Below, piece after piece: positions 16,810 through 26,137 of a stretch of DNA of 64,000 bases. The stretch's first letter is position 1. Each line of letters opens with the position of its first letter. This DNA is from a virus: the IMG/VR virus record IMGVR_UViG_3300006793_000015, positions 1-64,000 of that record; one strand, given 5' to 3'. The position numbers and the translations under genes were made by a program. The notes beneath the pieces are model-generated. The model made no database searches. It had not been told where the DNA came from and worked only from the letters and a program-made list of their open reading frames with translations.

Positions 16810-16879
16810 CTTTATTATATGCTATTATATTTAAAATATATACGATATATTAAATAGTAGCATATAACTATGCGGTGCG

Positions 16880-18502
16880 TTATTTTGTTGGCGGGGGTGG
16901 CGCTTTAGCCATTGTGAATACTTTTATACCGTATGCTTCTTCAAAGCGTTTTGCGTCTTGAAAATTATTTACTACCGGCTCTCCCCTAATGTTTAAACTG
17001 GTATTAAGTAACATAGGACAGCCTGTGTAATATTCCCACATTTTTAATAAACTTCTTATCTCAGGATTATCATTAGGACCTACAGTTTGAACTCTGCTGG
17101 TGCCATCTGCGTGAACTATGGCAGGGAAGTCTTTTGGGTGTTTACACTTTGCTGTATATTGCATATAAGGTGAGCTAAGTTTTGTTCTGTTACGAAATAA
17201 CTTTATACCGTGTAATACCACGTAATCAGAATTGTCTGGATTGGGCGTAAATTCAAATGTTGCGGGCATTTCAAAGTATTCGTCTGCTTTCTCTTCTAGT
17301 ATCATTGGAGCAAATGGACGAAACTTTTGTCTACGCTTTATCTCATTTACCTTGTCTTTGATATGTTTCCCACGCGGATCTGCTAACAAACTTCTATTAC
17401 CTAAGGCGCGTGGTCCAAACTCTGCTCTACCGTTAGCAACACCTACGATATTACCCTCTAATAATTCTTTTAACAACTCTACTTCAGGGTATTGACCTGG
17501 TATGTTATATCCTAAATATGGACTCTCCCACCTTAACCTCTTACCGTATGCTAATGCGGCGGCTCCTAAACTACTACCAGCATCGCCCGGGTTAGGCATA
17601 ATCCAAATGTCGCTCCAATTTTTCGCTATCTTTGAATTAGCGACACAATTTAATGCAACTCCACCCATGTAAACTAAGTTTTTAGACTTACAACTTATCC
17701 TTGCATGGGCCATAATATGCCCTACAACAAACTCTAATACTTGTTGAGATGAAGCGGCAATATCATAATTGTCTTGTTCTTCCATCAACTCGTCGGAGCG
17801 CCAGCCTGTTCCAGCGTGTAAGTTTTCTTTCATGCGTATAATATTCTTACCATTAATATCCCAAAACGTATCCATCAAATCTTTTGTATACATTGGTAAC
17901 CCATATGCCGCCATTCCCATTAAGATATATTCTTCGTCTAATGGGCGCAGGCCTACGCGATCAGTCATAGCACTATAAAATAAACCAATACTGTTTGGAT
18001 ACTTTGCGCCCCACACTTTCTTATATTGTGCTTTGCCGTTTCTGTCATACTCTGCATCCCATATGGTAATGGTATCCCATTCTCCTATTGCATCAATGAC
18101 CACTACAGTTGCATCAGCAAATGGGCTTGTTTGAAACCCGGCGGCCGCATGGGATAAGTGATGCCCGTAGTATTTAAATTTACAGTTTTTCCCCACAACG
18201 CAATTAGTTTGTTCTTGTAACTGCTTGCGTATGTTAATATTATCTAAATCAAAAAAGTCTGCCCACTGCCCAGAATATGCTTGGCGAGTTTTCTTAAGCC
18301 AGGGATTTTCGTAGTATGCGACTATTTCTAAAGGACTATTACTAAAACTTAAAGCATCTTTTATTAGGCCGGGGTTTAAATTCTTATCGTGTTTTTTCTT
18401 ACTGTAACGTTCAGCATGTCCTGCAAAAAGTATAATGCCGTCGTTGTCAATTAAGCTAGCTGCGGCGTCATGAAATCCGTAACTTACTCCCAATATTGTC
18501 AT
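16880..18502 (-). CDS. Carbamoyltransferase, NodU/CmcH family
   Basis: 540 aa. It has the N-terminal GVSYGFHDAAASLI and the metal-binding HHLSHAAAGF (about residues 115-124) of the Kae1-like domain, which makes carbamoyl-adenylate from carbamoyl phosphate. The C-terminal domain carries GRAEFGPRALGNRS (about residues 362-375) and LNTSLNIRGEPVV. Members O-carbamoylate sugars and antibiotics; examples are NodU and CmcH. The length is normal for the family. It overlaps the upstream SGNH hydrolase gene by 35 bases. In this island it would add a carbamoyl group to a glycan or related product. Confidence 0.92.
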   Translation of the reverse strand: MTILGVSYGFHDAAASLIDNDGIILFAGHAERYSKKKHDKNLNPGLIKDALSFSNSPLEIVAYYENPWLKKTRQAYSGQWADFFDLDNINIRKQLQEQTNCVVGKNCKFKYYGHHLSHAAAGFQTSPFADATVVVIDAIGEWDTITIWDAEYDRNGKAQYKKVWGAKYPNSIGLFYSAMTDRVGLRPLDEEYILMGMAAYGLPMYTKDLMDTFWDINGKNIIRMKENLHAGTGWRSDELMEEQDNYDIAASSQQVLEFVVGHIMAHARISCKSKNLVYMGGVALNCVANSKIAKNWSDIWIMPNPGDAGSSLGAAALAYGKRLRWESPYLGYNIPGQYPEVELLKELLEGNIVGVANGRAEFGPRALGNRSLLADPRGKHIKDKVNEIKRRQKFRPFAPMILEEKADEYFEMPATFEFTPNPDNSDYVVLHGIKLFRNRTKLSSPYMQYTAKCKHPKDFPAIVHADGTSRVQTVGPNDNPEIRSLLKMWEYYTGCPMLLNTSLNIRGEPVVNNFQDAKRFEEAYGIKVFTMAKAPPPPTK

Positions 18503-19136
18503 AGATAATCTCTGCTATTTTAGTATGGCCATCTTCCAATGGATGGCCTTTAGGACCATGTGGTAACCCATATACCCAATTTACTACCGCCTCATTTGGC
18601 CATCCTATAAAGTACTTATCGTCTACAAGTTCTTTAAATTTAGAATTACACCTAGGTATTATTTTTTCATTCTCAAACGCATTAAACATCAAGTACGGTA
18701 TTCTTCTATCTTCGAAAAATTCCTGCAACTCTCTTACTTGTACAAAAAATTTATCTAATAAGTATTGATCAATATCGTCTTTATTTGGTAGAGATGAAAT
18801 ATCGCGTGGTAGCGTTTTTACTTCTTCGGGTGCTATTCTAAGATAAGTGGTCCATTGTATTATTGCAATTGCATTGTTAGGATTATGATTGTATCGCGAC
18901 TCATCAGCAATGATTGCACCAGTTGAGCCAATCATTTCTAAATCATTGTAAAAGTTTTTAGTTGTATTAACAATTCGAGTGTTAGATGCTCCGCTTCTGC
19001 CAAAATTAATAACTTGTGCTCTAGTTAACTCACTTAACTTAAAAGGCCAGCATGAACTATACGGTTTTTCCAACTCGTCACCAAAAGTAAAACTATCACC
19101 GTTAGTAAATATTATTTTTTCTTGATTGATATCCAT
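18468..19136 (-). CDS. SGNH/GDSL-like hydrolase (first copy)
   Basis: About 222 aa from the ATG at 19136; a GTG at 19148 would add four residues. The catalytic serine block is TNGDSFTFGDEL (near residue 12), the Gly block is GRSGASNTR, and the C-terminal His block is HPLEDGHTKIAEI. This matches the SGNH hydrolase fold, whose members act as esterases or as sugar O-acetyl-esterases or acyltransferases. A similar protein is encoded at 19451-20281 with the same serine and histidine blocks, so the two are probably paralogues. It overlaps the carbamoyltransferase and Smr genes. The substrate is not known. Confidence 0.75.
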   Translation of the reverse strand: MDINQEKIIFTNGDSFTFGDELEKPYSSCWPFKLSELTRAQVINFGRSGASNTRIVNTTKNFYNDLEMIGSTGAIIADESRYNHNPNNAIAIIQWTTYLRIAPEEVKTLPRDISSLPNKDDIDQYLLDKFFVQVRELQEFFEDRRIPYLMFNAFENEKIIPRCNSKFKELVDDKYFIGWPNEAVVNWVYGLPHGPKGHPLEDGHTKIAEIIYDNIGSKLRIS

Positions 19137-19345
19137 AAGTGAAAACACCCGCCATCATTTGTTTGTTCTATTTTTCTAACTAGTGGGTTACGCTCAAGCC
19201 AGAAAGGAAACTCTCTACAAATTTCTCCTTTGCCTGTTATAACTTTAAGTTTTTTAACTCGTTCTTCGTGACAATCTTTAACAGTGTTTTGAATATCTTC
19301 ATACGCTTCTTGCACGGTGTAACCGTGGTAATCGATTATAATCAT
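19112..19345 (-). CDS. Smr-domain protein, 77 aa
   Basis: A short protein that is nearly only the Smr domain: DYHGYTVQEA (variant of DLHG at residues 5-8), KVITGKGEI in the middle and TNDGGCFHLWI near the end. Smr domains of MutS2 and related proteins bind or nick nucleic acids, and small stand-alone versions are endonuclease-like. Its position between two SGNH genes gives no clue to its job. It overlaps the downstream SGNH gene, and its ATG overlaps the stop of a small basic ORF. Confidence 0.78.
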   Translation of the reverse strand: MIIIDYHGYTVQEAYEDIQNTVKDCHEERVKKLKVITGKGEICREFPFWLERNPLVRKIEQTNDGGCFHLWISIKKK

Positions 19346-19476
19346 TTATATATAAATGGATCTCTCTTTTTTAGTTCTTTTAAACGCTTTCTATATCGTA
19401 TTTCGCGTTTAATTGCGTTAATAGGGCGCATGGCTTGATACTTTGCTTTTTTATAATATCTTTTCAATGTGTTCAT
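19342..19476 (-). CDS. 44-aa strongly basic peptide
   Basis: A short ORF bridging the SGNH gene at 19451-20281 and the Smr gene. Its start overlaps the SGNH stop by 26 bases, and its stop overlaps the Smr start in an ATGA arrangement. It is very rich in Lys, Arg and Tyr (KREIRYRKRLKELKKRDP), which suggests nucleic-acid binding. It fills what would otherwise be the only 105-base gap here. No clear ribosome site is seen. Confidence 0.45.
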   Translation of the reverse strand: MNTLKRYYKKAKYQAMRPINAIKREIRYRKRLKELKKRDPFIYK

Positions 19477-20281
19477 AAATTAACTCTGCCGCATCTGCGT
19501 GTCCTTTTTCTAAAGGATGTGATGTAGCGTATTCATAATTATTTATAAGTCCCCAGTCATTAAAACCAATATACTTGCTTGTCGGCCAGTCTCCGGGAAA
19601 ATGATACCAAGAATCTTGGTCAATTGTTTTTCTCAAACTAGTAACGTATTCGTTAGTCTCATCTTCAAATAATTGTTTAGGAACATGATACCCAGTATAA
19701 GCAAATATATGATTAATATTATGAATTTTTAAGAAGTTTTGAAGTGAGAATATATCTTTTAAACTTGAGTATACGTCATCTTCGTCGCTAACAATATTAT
19801 ACCATGCTTTACCAAAGTCTACTACGCCCGCACCTTTGTAAATATTATACTTGTTTTCTAAGGAAAACTTGGTGCTTGCGTAATTGGGCGTGTCGGGGTG
19901 TATCTTTTTAAACCAGTCTGATTTTGCCTCGTTCGTAGCACAATATGGATCCAAAGCTAACCATTCCGAATCTTGTTTATACATTAGATCATTTAACGTT
20001 CCGTTGATTAACTTAAATTCTCTTCTTGCTACAAATGTCCACATAATTTGAACAAAAATATTCTCTGGTAAATACCCATTCTCTAATGCCTTATTGACCG
20101 TGTATAATATACGTCGAGTAATAAAAGAATTGCTTCTACCACTGGAGGCTGTATTGATATGCATATGGGCATCTAATTTTTTAGAAACTAAATTAGCCCA
20201 GCATAATTCACTAGGGCCTCCGGCATCATCCGGAAGTTCTGCACCGAACGTAAAACTGTCACCACCGGATATAACTAACAT
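19451..20281 (-). CDS. SGNH/GDSL-like hydrolase (second copy)
   Basis: 276 aa. The serine block is ISGGDSFTFGAELP (residues 4-17), the middle block is TASSGRSNSFITRR, and the C-terminal His block is HPLEKGHADAAELI. It shares GDSFTFG and HPLExGH with the copy at 18468-19136 but is longer by about 50 residues. Probable esterase or acyl-transfer activity on a sugar or peptide is inferred from the fold. Its ATG abuts the stop of the upstream unknown gene (TAA then ATG). Confidence 0.75.
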   Translation of the reverse strand: MLVISGGDSFTFGAELPDDAGGPSELCWANLVSKKLDAHMHINTASSGRSNSFITRRILYTVNKALENGYLPENIFVQIMWTFVARREFKLINGTLNDLMYKQDSEWLALDPYCATNEAKSDWFKKIHPDTPNYASTKFSLENKYNIYKGAGVVDFGKAWYNIVSDEDDVYSSLKDIFSLQNFLKIHNINHIFAYTGYHVPKQLFEDETNEYVTSLRKTIDQDSWYHFPGDWPTSKYIGFNDWGLINNYEYATSHPLEKGHADAAELIYEHIEKIL

Positions 20282-21367
20282 TTAACGCATTTCCTTAATT
20301 GACATATTTTTAAAATCCTCATCATGCCAAAAATAGTCATACGTGGCACTAGCGTCTGATGTTCTTATTTTATAAACATCTAAATAATCATTCATTACAT
20401 ACCAAATTAAATATGGAATGTCTGTATTAAAAGACTTTTGTAAGTTAACCTGTCCTACTTGTGGATGTCCTAGTGTTAATGTTGGGTCTTTAGGATCTAA
20501 TCCATTCTTCTCTAACCAGGCGACAAATTGGTTAATCTGGTCCATTGACTGAGGAAAATCTGCCTTTCTGGACCAACTAATATCGAAATCGCCGGCAGCT
20601 TTTGTTTGTGTTCTGCACGACGTAGTCACCACATCGTCTAACATACTATCCGGTCCTTCGTCTGTAAAAACTTCCCAATGTGATTTTCCGATTGCCTTGT
20701 TTATACCTACATATACACCACCAGGTGCTTTTAGTAATGAGTCGATGCCGAAGCCTTCAAAGTCCGCTTCATCTACTAAATCAAATCTTGGTGAATTCAG
20801 CCAGCACATTAATTGTGACTTCTGCATCCATTCAGGTGCTTGAACTAACTTACGGTTAGTCAACGCCCATGTCTCAAACTCATGGCATAATAAATTAAGT
20901 TGTCTAATGTGATACTTCTCTTCCTTAGTTGCGTTATGGTAATGCTCGGTCATTGATGTGGATGAATCGCCAGTGTCTATTCCTTGTAATTCTTCAAACC
21001 ATCTATGTAACCAATTAAATCTGTCATGATTAATTGTTAGTCCAGAATGCCCGAATCCTACTTCTCCATAGTTGATACAATTTTCCATTGTAAATGGTTC
21101 TGTTTCTATATGGTAATCTAATGAACTATTATTAATAGACAACACTGTATCGTTAATCTCATCAAGTATTAATTGCCCGTTGCGTTTACTATTCATAAAA
21201 CCCATAAAGCAATAGTTCTTTTCGAGTATTAAATTGTCGTTAAGTATTCCGTTTAATGCTGTGAGCCATTTGCGGCTTAGCCCTGTGTCGTATATATCAA
21301 TATAGACATCCATAGTATTATAATGTCTGGTTCTTAACGTCATTACAATTTCATCTAGTTTTTTCAT
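20282..21367 (-). CDS. Unknown protein, 361 aa
   Basis: Not recognised. It is soluble and rich in Trp, His and Asp, for example GHSGLTINHDRFNWLHRW near residue 105, HEFETWALTNRKL near residue 163 and FDISWSRKADFPQ near residue 265. The conserved-looking HxxFxWLHxWFEELQG and HQxxxxxHEFExW patterns suggest a metal-binding or helical core. The co-directional neighbours are an SGNH hydrolase and a methyltransferase, so it is probably another part of the island's pathway. Confidence 0.6.
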   Translation of the reverse strand: MKKLDEIVMTLRTRHYNTMDVYIDIYDTGLSRKWLTALNGILNDNLILEKNYCFMGFMNSKRNGQLILDEINDTVLSINNSSLDYHIETEPFTMENCINYGEVGFGHSGLTINHDRFNWLHRWFEELQGIDTGDSSTSMTEHYHNATKEEKYHIRQLNLLCHEFETWALTNRKLVQAPEWMQKSQLMCWLNSPRFDLVDEADFEGFGIDSLLKAPGGVYVGINKAIGKSHWEVFTDEGPDSMLDDVVTTSCRTQTKAAGDFDISWSRKADFPQSMDQINQFVAWLEKNGLDPKDPTLTLGHPQVGQVNLQKSFNTDIPYLIWYVMNDYLDVYKIRTSDASATYDYFWHDEDFKNMSIKEMR

Positions 21368-21385
21368 TGATTAGTTTCTCTTTTA

Positions 21386-22243
21386 TTATGTATTTTCTAA
21401 TAGATAAAAAGATTTACGTCCTGCTTTTCTCGGTGGAGATTCTCCGCGGCCAATAAATGACTGGTAATCATAATATTTTTTTACTTTCCATCCTTGGTCT
21501 TTGACAAAAAAATCAATAGCGTTTCTTGATGGCATTAAACCAGTAACTGAAGTATATGACATCATAGATTCGTCGGTTTGTTTAGGTTTCCATACCTCAA
21601 AGTGTCCGTTTTCAAAAATATCATCCTTTACCGTTGATTCTAAAAATAAGTATTTTGGTCTAATCACTTCTTTAACATGCCTAATAACATGAATACCGTT
21701 TTCTAAATAATATAATACATCAAGCATAAACACTACATTTACTCTATCTAAATTAATATTCTTTCTTGGTATGTGCCTATCTACTGTAATAAATTCGTTG
21801 TCAACGGTAGTTAGTGTAGAATCTATAGACATTGTATGATTAGTTATTTTATCTGTTAGGTTACATATACTAGCAAGTTCCTTTCCTAGTGTTGATCTAC
21901 GCATGTTTGGTTCAATTGAAGTTATTTCTTTCGCACCGATCTGCGCCGCCCACACAGAAAAAAAACTAAGATTGGATCCAAGATCAAGTATTGTAGCATC
22001 TTTAATTATGTTTTTACATAATATATAATACAAATAATATCGAAGTTTATAGCATTCTGGAAATTCCCATGACGCTGTAGATGTATCATAATCAGAAAAC
22101 TGTAAATTGGGCTTGTCAAAAAATTTATGGAAAATATAATTAATCTCAGGTAAAAATGGCATATTGAGTTTATTTAATTCATCAAAATTAATGTCAATTA
22201 CTGAATTAATTTTTTGTAAATTTAAGATACTGTCTTTTTTCAT
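21386..22243 (-). CDS. SAM-dependent class I methyltransferase
   Basis: 285 aa from the ATG at 22243, which overlaps the upstream radical SAM stop as ATGA. A TTG five codons earlier is rejected. The SAM motif is ILDLGSNLSFFSVWAAQIGA (about residue 90), with an acidic residue at the end of strand two (SIEPNMRR) and a post-motif VNVVFMLDVLYYLENG. This is a small-molecule type methyltransferase. It follows the seven radical SAM genes directly and may methylate their product. Confidence 0.78.
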   Translation of the reverse strand: MKKDSILNLQKINSVIDINFDELNKLNMPFLPEINYIFHKFFDKPNLQFSDYDTSTASWEFPECYKLRYYLYYILCKNIIKDATILDLGSNLSFFSVWAAQIGAKEITSIEPNMRRSTLGKELASICNLTDKITNHTMSIDSTLTTVDNEFITVDRHIPRKNINLDRVNVVFMLDVLYYLENGIHVIRHVKEVIRPKYLFLESTVKDDIFENGHFEVWKPKQTDESMMSYTSVTGLMPSRNAIDFFVKDQGWKVKKYYDYQSFIGRGESPPRKAGRKSFYLLENT

Positions 22244-23541
22244 ATAGTGTTCCACCAATTTAAAATATCCCTTTGAAGAATATTATTAATATTATAACTG
22301 GTTTTACGCAGATTGTCAATTTTTTCCATGCGTTGCTTGCCTTTTAAAAGGCCTTCCTCGTATTCGTTAGGCCATTCTTCTGCGAACGTTGGTCTTTCTT
22401 TTAGATTTTTTAATACATCTATTAGCGGTTGTTGTTTCCATGTTGCCTCCCTGCATTGTTCTAATAATTCATCTACTTTATCGTTTAATAAGTTACGCGG
22501 TAAACACATTGGACTCATTATAATGTCCGGCGTAAAAGCAAAAGTAACCTTCGCTAATAACATTGTATCTAACTCCTTACTCAAATCAAACATATTTTTT
22601 ACTTCGTATAGCCCGGGTAAAGTTAAAGTAAAGTCTAAACGCATTTGGTTTGGATGTTTTTGTGCCGCCATACCTTGTTTATAGTAATCTAAAAACTTAC
22701 TCCATTCCAATCCATCGCGTATATATTCTCCTATAGGACCAGTGCCATCTATTGAGGCACATATTTGCCAATCACGTATGTTACATAATATGTCATTGTA
22801 TAAATGTACGCCTTTATACTCTATACGAGATAAGTTTGTATTATATCTTGCGTATACTTTACCACCATCTCCCTGTTCTATAATCTGTTTCATATACTTC
22901 CAATGTTCTTCAAACATTAGAGGTTCACCACCTACCCAATATATTTCCTCTACTCTGCCCTCTGCTACTGCATCGGCAAACTCTTTCTCTACTACTTGCG
23001 ATTGGAATTCGCTTATTTGTTTTCTTACAGTTGGATCCATCCAATTGTTCTTTGGATCGCTATAGTTAATCATATCATTGCTACGTTGCTCTGTTTCCCA
23101 ACTGCTACTTAACATATCGCCACACATACGGCACTTAAAGTTACATAGGTTACTAAAGCGATAGTCCCAACTTACTGGCTTCATCGTAGTGTAGCCTGTT
23201 TCGTCCGTGCTTGCTACTACTTCGTCGTATTTGTGTTTAAACAAATTCCAAAAGTAATCTCTATATACGTCTGTGTTTAGTAACTTCTTGTTACATACTT
23301 GGCAAGCATCTATCTCTTCTCCTGCCATATGTGCTCTACGCACACTTTTCATATACTCGCTGTTCCAATGTTCTTCTAACGTTATTGGATTGTATTCTCC
23401 TGTGCCTGCTTCAGTGTCTATATACTGCTTAAAACTTTGTGCGGGTTCTCGCGAAGCACAACACAATCTACGTTCTGTTTGCGGACTTAGGTAAGTATGC
23501 ACCCATGGCGCCAAACACATGTTTTCGGGCTTTGTATTCAT
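22240..23541 (-). CDS. Radical SAM protein 1 of the cluster, N-terminal SPASM/twitch-like module
   Basis: 433 aa. It begins with a cysteine module: CLAPWVHTYLS at residue 9, LCCAS near residue 27 and CQVCNKK near residue 80, like SPASM/twitch domains that bind extra Fe-S clusters. The radical SAM core follows, with CNFKCRMCG near residue 132 and GGEPLMFEEHW near residue 202. The core generates a 5'-deoxyadenosyl radical from SAM. Similar enzymes modify peptides or small molecules. It is coupled to the methyltransferase downstream and overlaps the next radical SAM gene by 4 bases. Confidence 0.88.
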   Translation of the reverse strand: MNTKPENMCLAPWVHTYLSPQTERRLCCASREPAQSFKQYIDTEAGTGEYNPITLEEHWNSEYMKSVRRAHMAGEEIDACQVCNKKLLNTDVYRDYFWNLFKHKYDEVVASTDETGYTTMKPVSWDYRFSNLCNFKCRMCGDMLSSSWETEQRSNDMINYSDPKNNWMDPTVRKQISEFQSQVVEKEFADAVAEGRVEEIYWVGGEPLMFEEHWKYMKQIIEQGDGGKVYARYNTNLSRIEYKGVHLYNDILCNIRDWQICASIDGTGPIGEYIRDGLEWSKFLDYYKQGMAAQKHPNQMRLDFTLTLPGLYEVKNMFDLSKELDTMLLAKVTFAFTPDIIMSPMCLPRNLLNDKVDELLEQCREATWKQQPLIDVLKNLKERPTFAEEWPNEYEEGLLKGKQRMEKIDNLRKTSYNINNILQRDILNWWNTI

Positions 23542-24890
23542 TGGTTATTCATAGGTGGCAGGCACTTATTGTATTCGTAACCAATATACTCTGATAATAC
23601 CGGATCTACTTCGTTTAACGTCTTAGTTCTCATGCTGTCTACTCTCGCAGTGTCAGTTAACATACGATCCGTATGGTCTTCATCATCTTTAATATTTCTC
23701 AAATCAGTGCTATGCATGTAGTTAATAAAAGAATCAATTTCTTTAACATTATCAAACTTACTGTCTATTAACTCTTGCCAGTTGTATGCTCTCAACTTAT
23801 TTGCTATAATGTTCTTTATTTCGGGAGTATGCATTTGAATGTTATAATGTAACGGATAGTGCATCAAGTTCAAATACCAAGAGTCTAAATTTTTAATTTC
23901 TTTGATCCAATCAGCAACATCTGGTAAATTATGAAAGTTAAATAAATTAAGAGTAGTGCAAATCTCTGTTTCTATATTACTTGGCTTGTTTCCGGAAATA
24001 TACTGAATATTGTTGTTTACTTCATCCCATTTTGCACCGTAACGTTGATACTCGAACTTATCGCCGATGTCGTCAATGCTAAAAGAAATTCTACAGTGTT
24101 TAAAATGTGGCAGAATATTATGGTATTCGTGTTTTGGTAATTGTGTTCCGTTTGTGTTGTAATGTATGTTAATGTCTTTAGAGTGGCCGCTTTCTATTAG
24201 TGTTTCTAATACTTGGAAATGCTCTTTAATCATCCACGGTTCTCCTCCCGTAAACTCCAAATGTTTTACGTTAGGTAATATCTCTTTAAGATCTTCCCAA
24301 AACTGTGGGTTCTTACGCGGCCATTCACCTTGCTTTAAATAATAGTATGCGGGTGTTTTCTTTGTATCTTCTTTCTTAGCACCGTAAAACTTAATACCCA
24401 TTTTTATTTCTTCTTCCGCCCACTTACTGCTACTCCAAGAGCCGCATATTCTACACTTTAAGTTACATATGGTTCCTAATTTTAAATCTAAGTACGCAAT
24501 ATCTTTCTCTGTTACATCTTTATCAAATATATTTTTTATTTGTGGTAGGTGATGTGAGAAATAGTGAGCCCAGTTTATGCGCTTACTTTCTAAACCTGCG
24601 CCTTCTTCATCCCAACACTTCTTACAAATCTCAGGCTTTTTGCCATCTAAAAATTCTTGTCGTAACTGTTGCATGTCAGTACTGTTAAACGCATCCGTAA
24701 TAGTATCGCCATTGTTTAAATTGTATGGATCTTCCGTGCCTTCTTTATAAACAGGCCCTTCTGCCATACAACAAGGCTTGAGCCAACCCTTAGCGTCTGC
24801 TTCCATATGCATAAAAGGAAGATAACACAATGTAGGAGTTTTTTCAAATGACTCTGCTTGCTTTATAACTTGCCTCAGTTTTTCGTTCAT
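23538..24890 (-). CDS. Radical SAM protein 2 of the cluster, N-terminal SPASM/twitch-like module
   Basis: 450 aa. The N-terminal cysteine module has LCYLPFMHM near residue 21, KPCCMAEG near residue 38 and ICKKCWDEEG near residue 85. The core motif is CNLKCRICG (near residue 141), and LEFTGGEPWMIKEHF (near residue 215) is the SAM-binding GGE motif. It lacks the FSNLCNF context of copies 1 and 3 (GTICNLK here), so it is the most divergent of the first four. It overlaps the genes on both sides by 4 bases, favouring coupled translation. Confidence 0.88.
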   Translation of the reverse strand: MNEKLRQVIKQAESFEKTPTLCYLPFMHMEADAKGWLKPCCMAEGPVYKEGTEDPYNLNNGDTITDAFNSTDMQQLRQEFLDGKKPEICKKCWDEEGAGLESKRINWAHYFSHHLPQIKNIFDKDVTEKDIAYLDLKLGTICNLKCRICGSWSSSKWAEEEIKMGIKFYGAKKEDTKKTPAYYYLKQGEWPRKNPQFWEDLKEILPNVKHLEFTGGEPWMIKEHFQVLETLIESGHSKDINIHYNTNGTQLPKHEYHNILPHFKHCRISFSIDDIGDKFEYQRYGAKWDEVNNNIQYISGNKPSNIETEICTTLNLFNFHNLPDVADWIKEIKNLDSWYLNLMHYPLHYNIQMHTPEIKNIIANKLRAYNWQELIDSKFDNVKEIDSFINYMHSTDLRNIKDDEDHTDRMLTDTARVDSMRTKTLNEVDPVLSEYIGYEYNKCLPPMNNQ

Positions 24891-26137
24891 AATTGGATTA
24901 GTTCCGGAAATGTTTCCTTAAAATTCTCATCTCGTATTGCATCTATTTGTGCTGTAAGTTTTAAGAAGTCTTGTAGCAATTGTTCGTTAGCAGTTTGATT
25001 AATGAAGTTAATAGCACTTTCATAACCGTTCGTTGCTCGTTGCAAGCCGTCCAACGGTCTAATGTATTCAATATGCTCCTTGTATTTAGCGACTAGTTTT
25101 TCCTTAAGATTATTTGGTAGATTGTCTATACGATAGTGTGGTGGATTCATTAATATATTAATGTTAAAGTCTTGTGCGTTAATAAATCCTTTGTCCATCC
25201 AATCTCTATGGAAGTCCGGCATATGGAAACTGTTTAGTATGCTTAACGTACAACTAATATAAAAGTCTACGTTAGGGCATATTTCTAACATGCGTTCTCT
25301 GTTACGCTCTGTTTGGTCCCATACAGTTTCTTTGCGTATGTATTCACCGCGTGGTCCCATTCCATCTAAACTTGCTCCAATGCTTACACTATTAAACAAC
25401 TTCCACATCTCTAATACATCTTGTTTCTTATAACGCAATTCGCTAAAGTTTGTATTATAAATTAACTTTACATCAAAGCGTTCTAAACGTATTAGTTCTT
25501 CAATGATCTTCCAGTGCTCTTCCATCATAAGTGGTTCGCCACCAGCAAAGTATATTTGCTCTACGTATGGCATATGGCGTTTTGCTTCTCGATAAAAGTC
25601 TTTTGTATCGCCACAGCGGATTATTTTTGGATGGTCAGGCTTACTGCCGTGTAACTTCTCATAGTCTTGATACCAGTTACTGCTAAACAATGGGCCGCAA
25701 GTTCTACATCTAAAGTTACACAAATTGCTAAACCTTACGTCCCAATATATAATCTCAAACTCTGGATCTACTGTGTTTGCTTTGTTAATGTGATGCCCGA
25801 AGTGTTTATTGGCACTTACTCTACCGCTCATAAAGCCATTGCGATCCTGTTCGTAACACTTGCTACACTCTTTTAACTTTTTACCTGCAAGCATATCTTG
25901 CCGTATGCTTTGCATCTTCTCACCATGCCATATATTTTCCAGTGTAGTATCTTTAAGTGTTCCTAGTGGCATGTCCATATCTGACATACAGCATAAGTGT
26001 ACAGTGCTGTCCGGATAGGCGTGTATATGTGTCCATGGGTATATACAAAACGCTTCGTTCTCTGTTAATGCAATACGCTCGTTGTCTGTTAAATCTTCTA
26101 GTTTAACATATAGCGGTGCTTTCTCGTTATAATCCAT
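24887..26137 (-). CDS. Radical SAM protein 3 of the cluster, N-terminal SPASM/twitch-like module
   Basis: 416 aa. Motifs in order: FCIYPWTHIHA (near residue 31), HLCCMSDMDMPLG, CSKCYEQDRNG, then the core VRFSNLCNFRCRTCG (near residue 145) and IYFAGGEPLMMEEHW (near residue 200). The region FAGGEPLMMEEHW is encoded by a 47-base stretch (25511-25557) identical to 26763-26809 in the next gene, so these two are close paralogues or recombining copies. It overlaps its upstream neighbour by 11 bases. The substrate is unknown. Confidence 0.9.
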   Translation of the reverse strand: MDYNEKAPLYVKLEDLTDNERIALTENEAFCIYPWTHIHAYPDSTVHLCCMSDMDMPLGTLKDTTLENIWHGEKMQSIRQDMLAGKKLKECSKCYEQDRNGFMSGRVSANKHFGHHINKANTVDPEFEIIYWDVRFSNLCNFRCRTCGPLFSSNWYQDYEKLHGSKPDHPKIIRCGDTKDFYREAKRHMPYVEQIYFAGGEPLMMEEHWKIIEELIRLERFDVKLIYNTNFSELRYKKQDVLEMWKLFNSVSIGASLDGMGPRGEYIRKETVWDQTERNRERMLEICPNVDFYISCTLSILNSFHMPDFHRDWMDKGFINAQDFNINILMNPPHYRIDNLPNNLKEKLVAKYKEHIEYIRPLDGLQRATNGYESAINFINQTANEQLLQDFLKLTAQIDAIRDENFKETFPELIQL

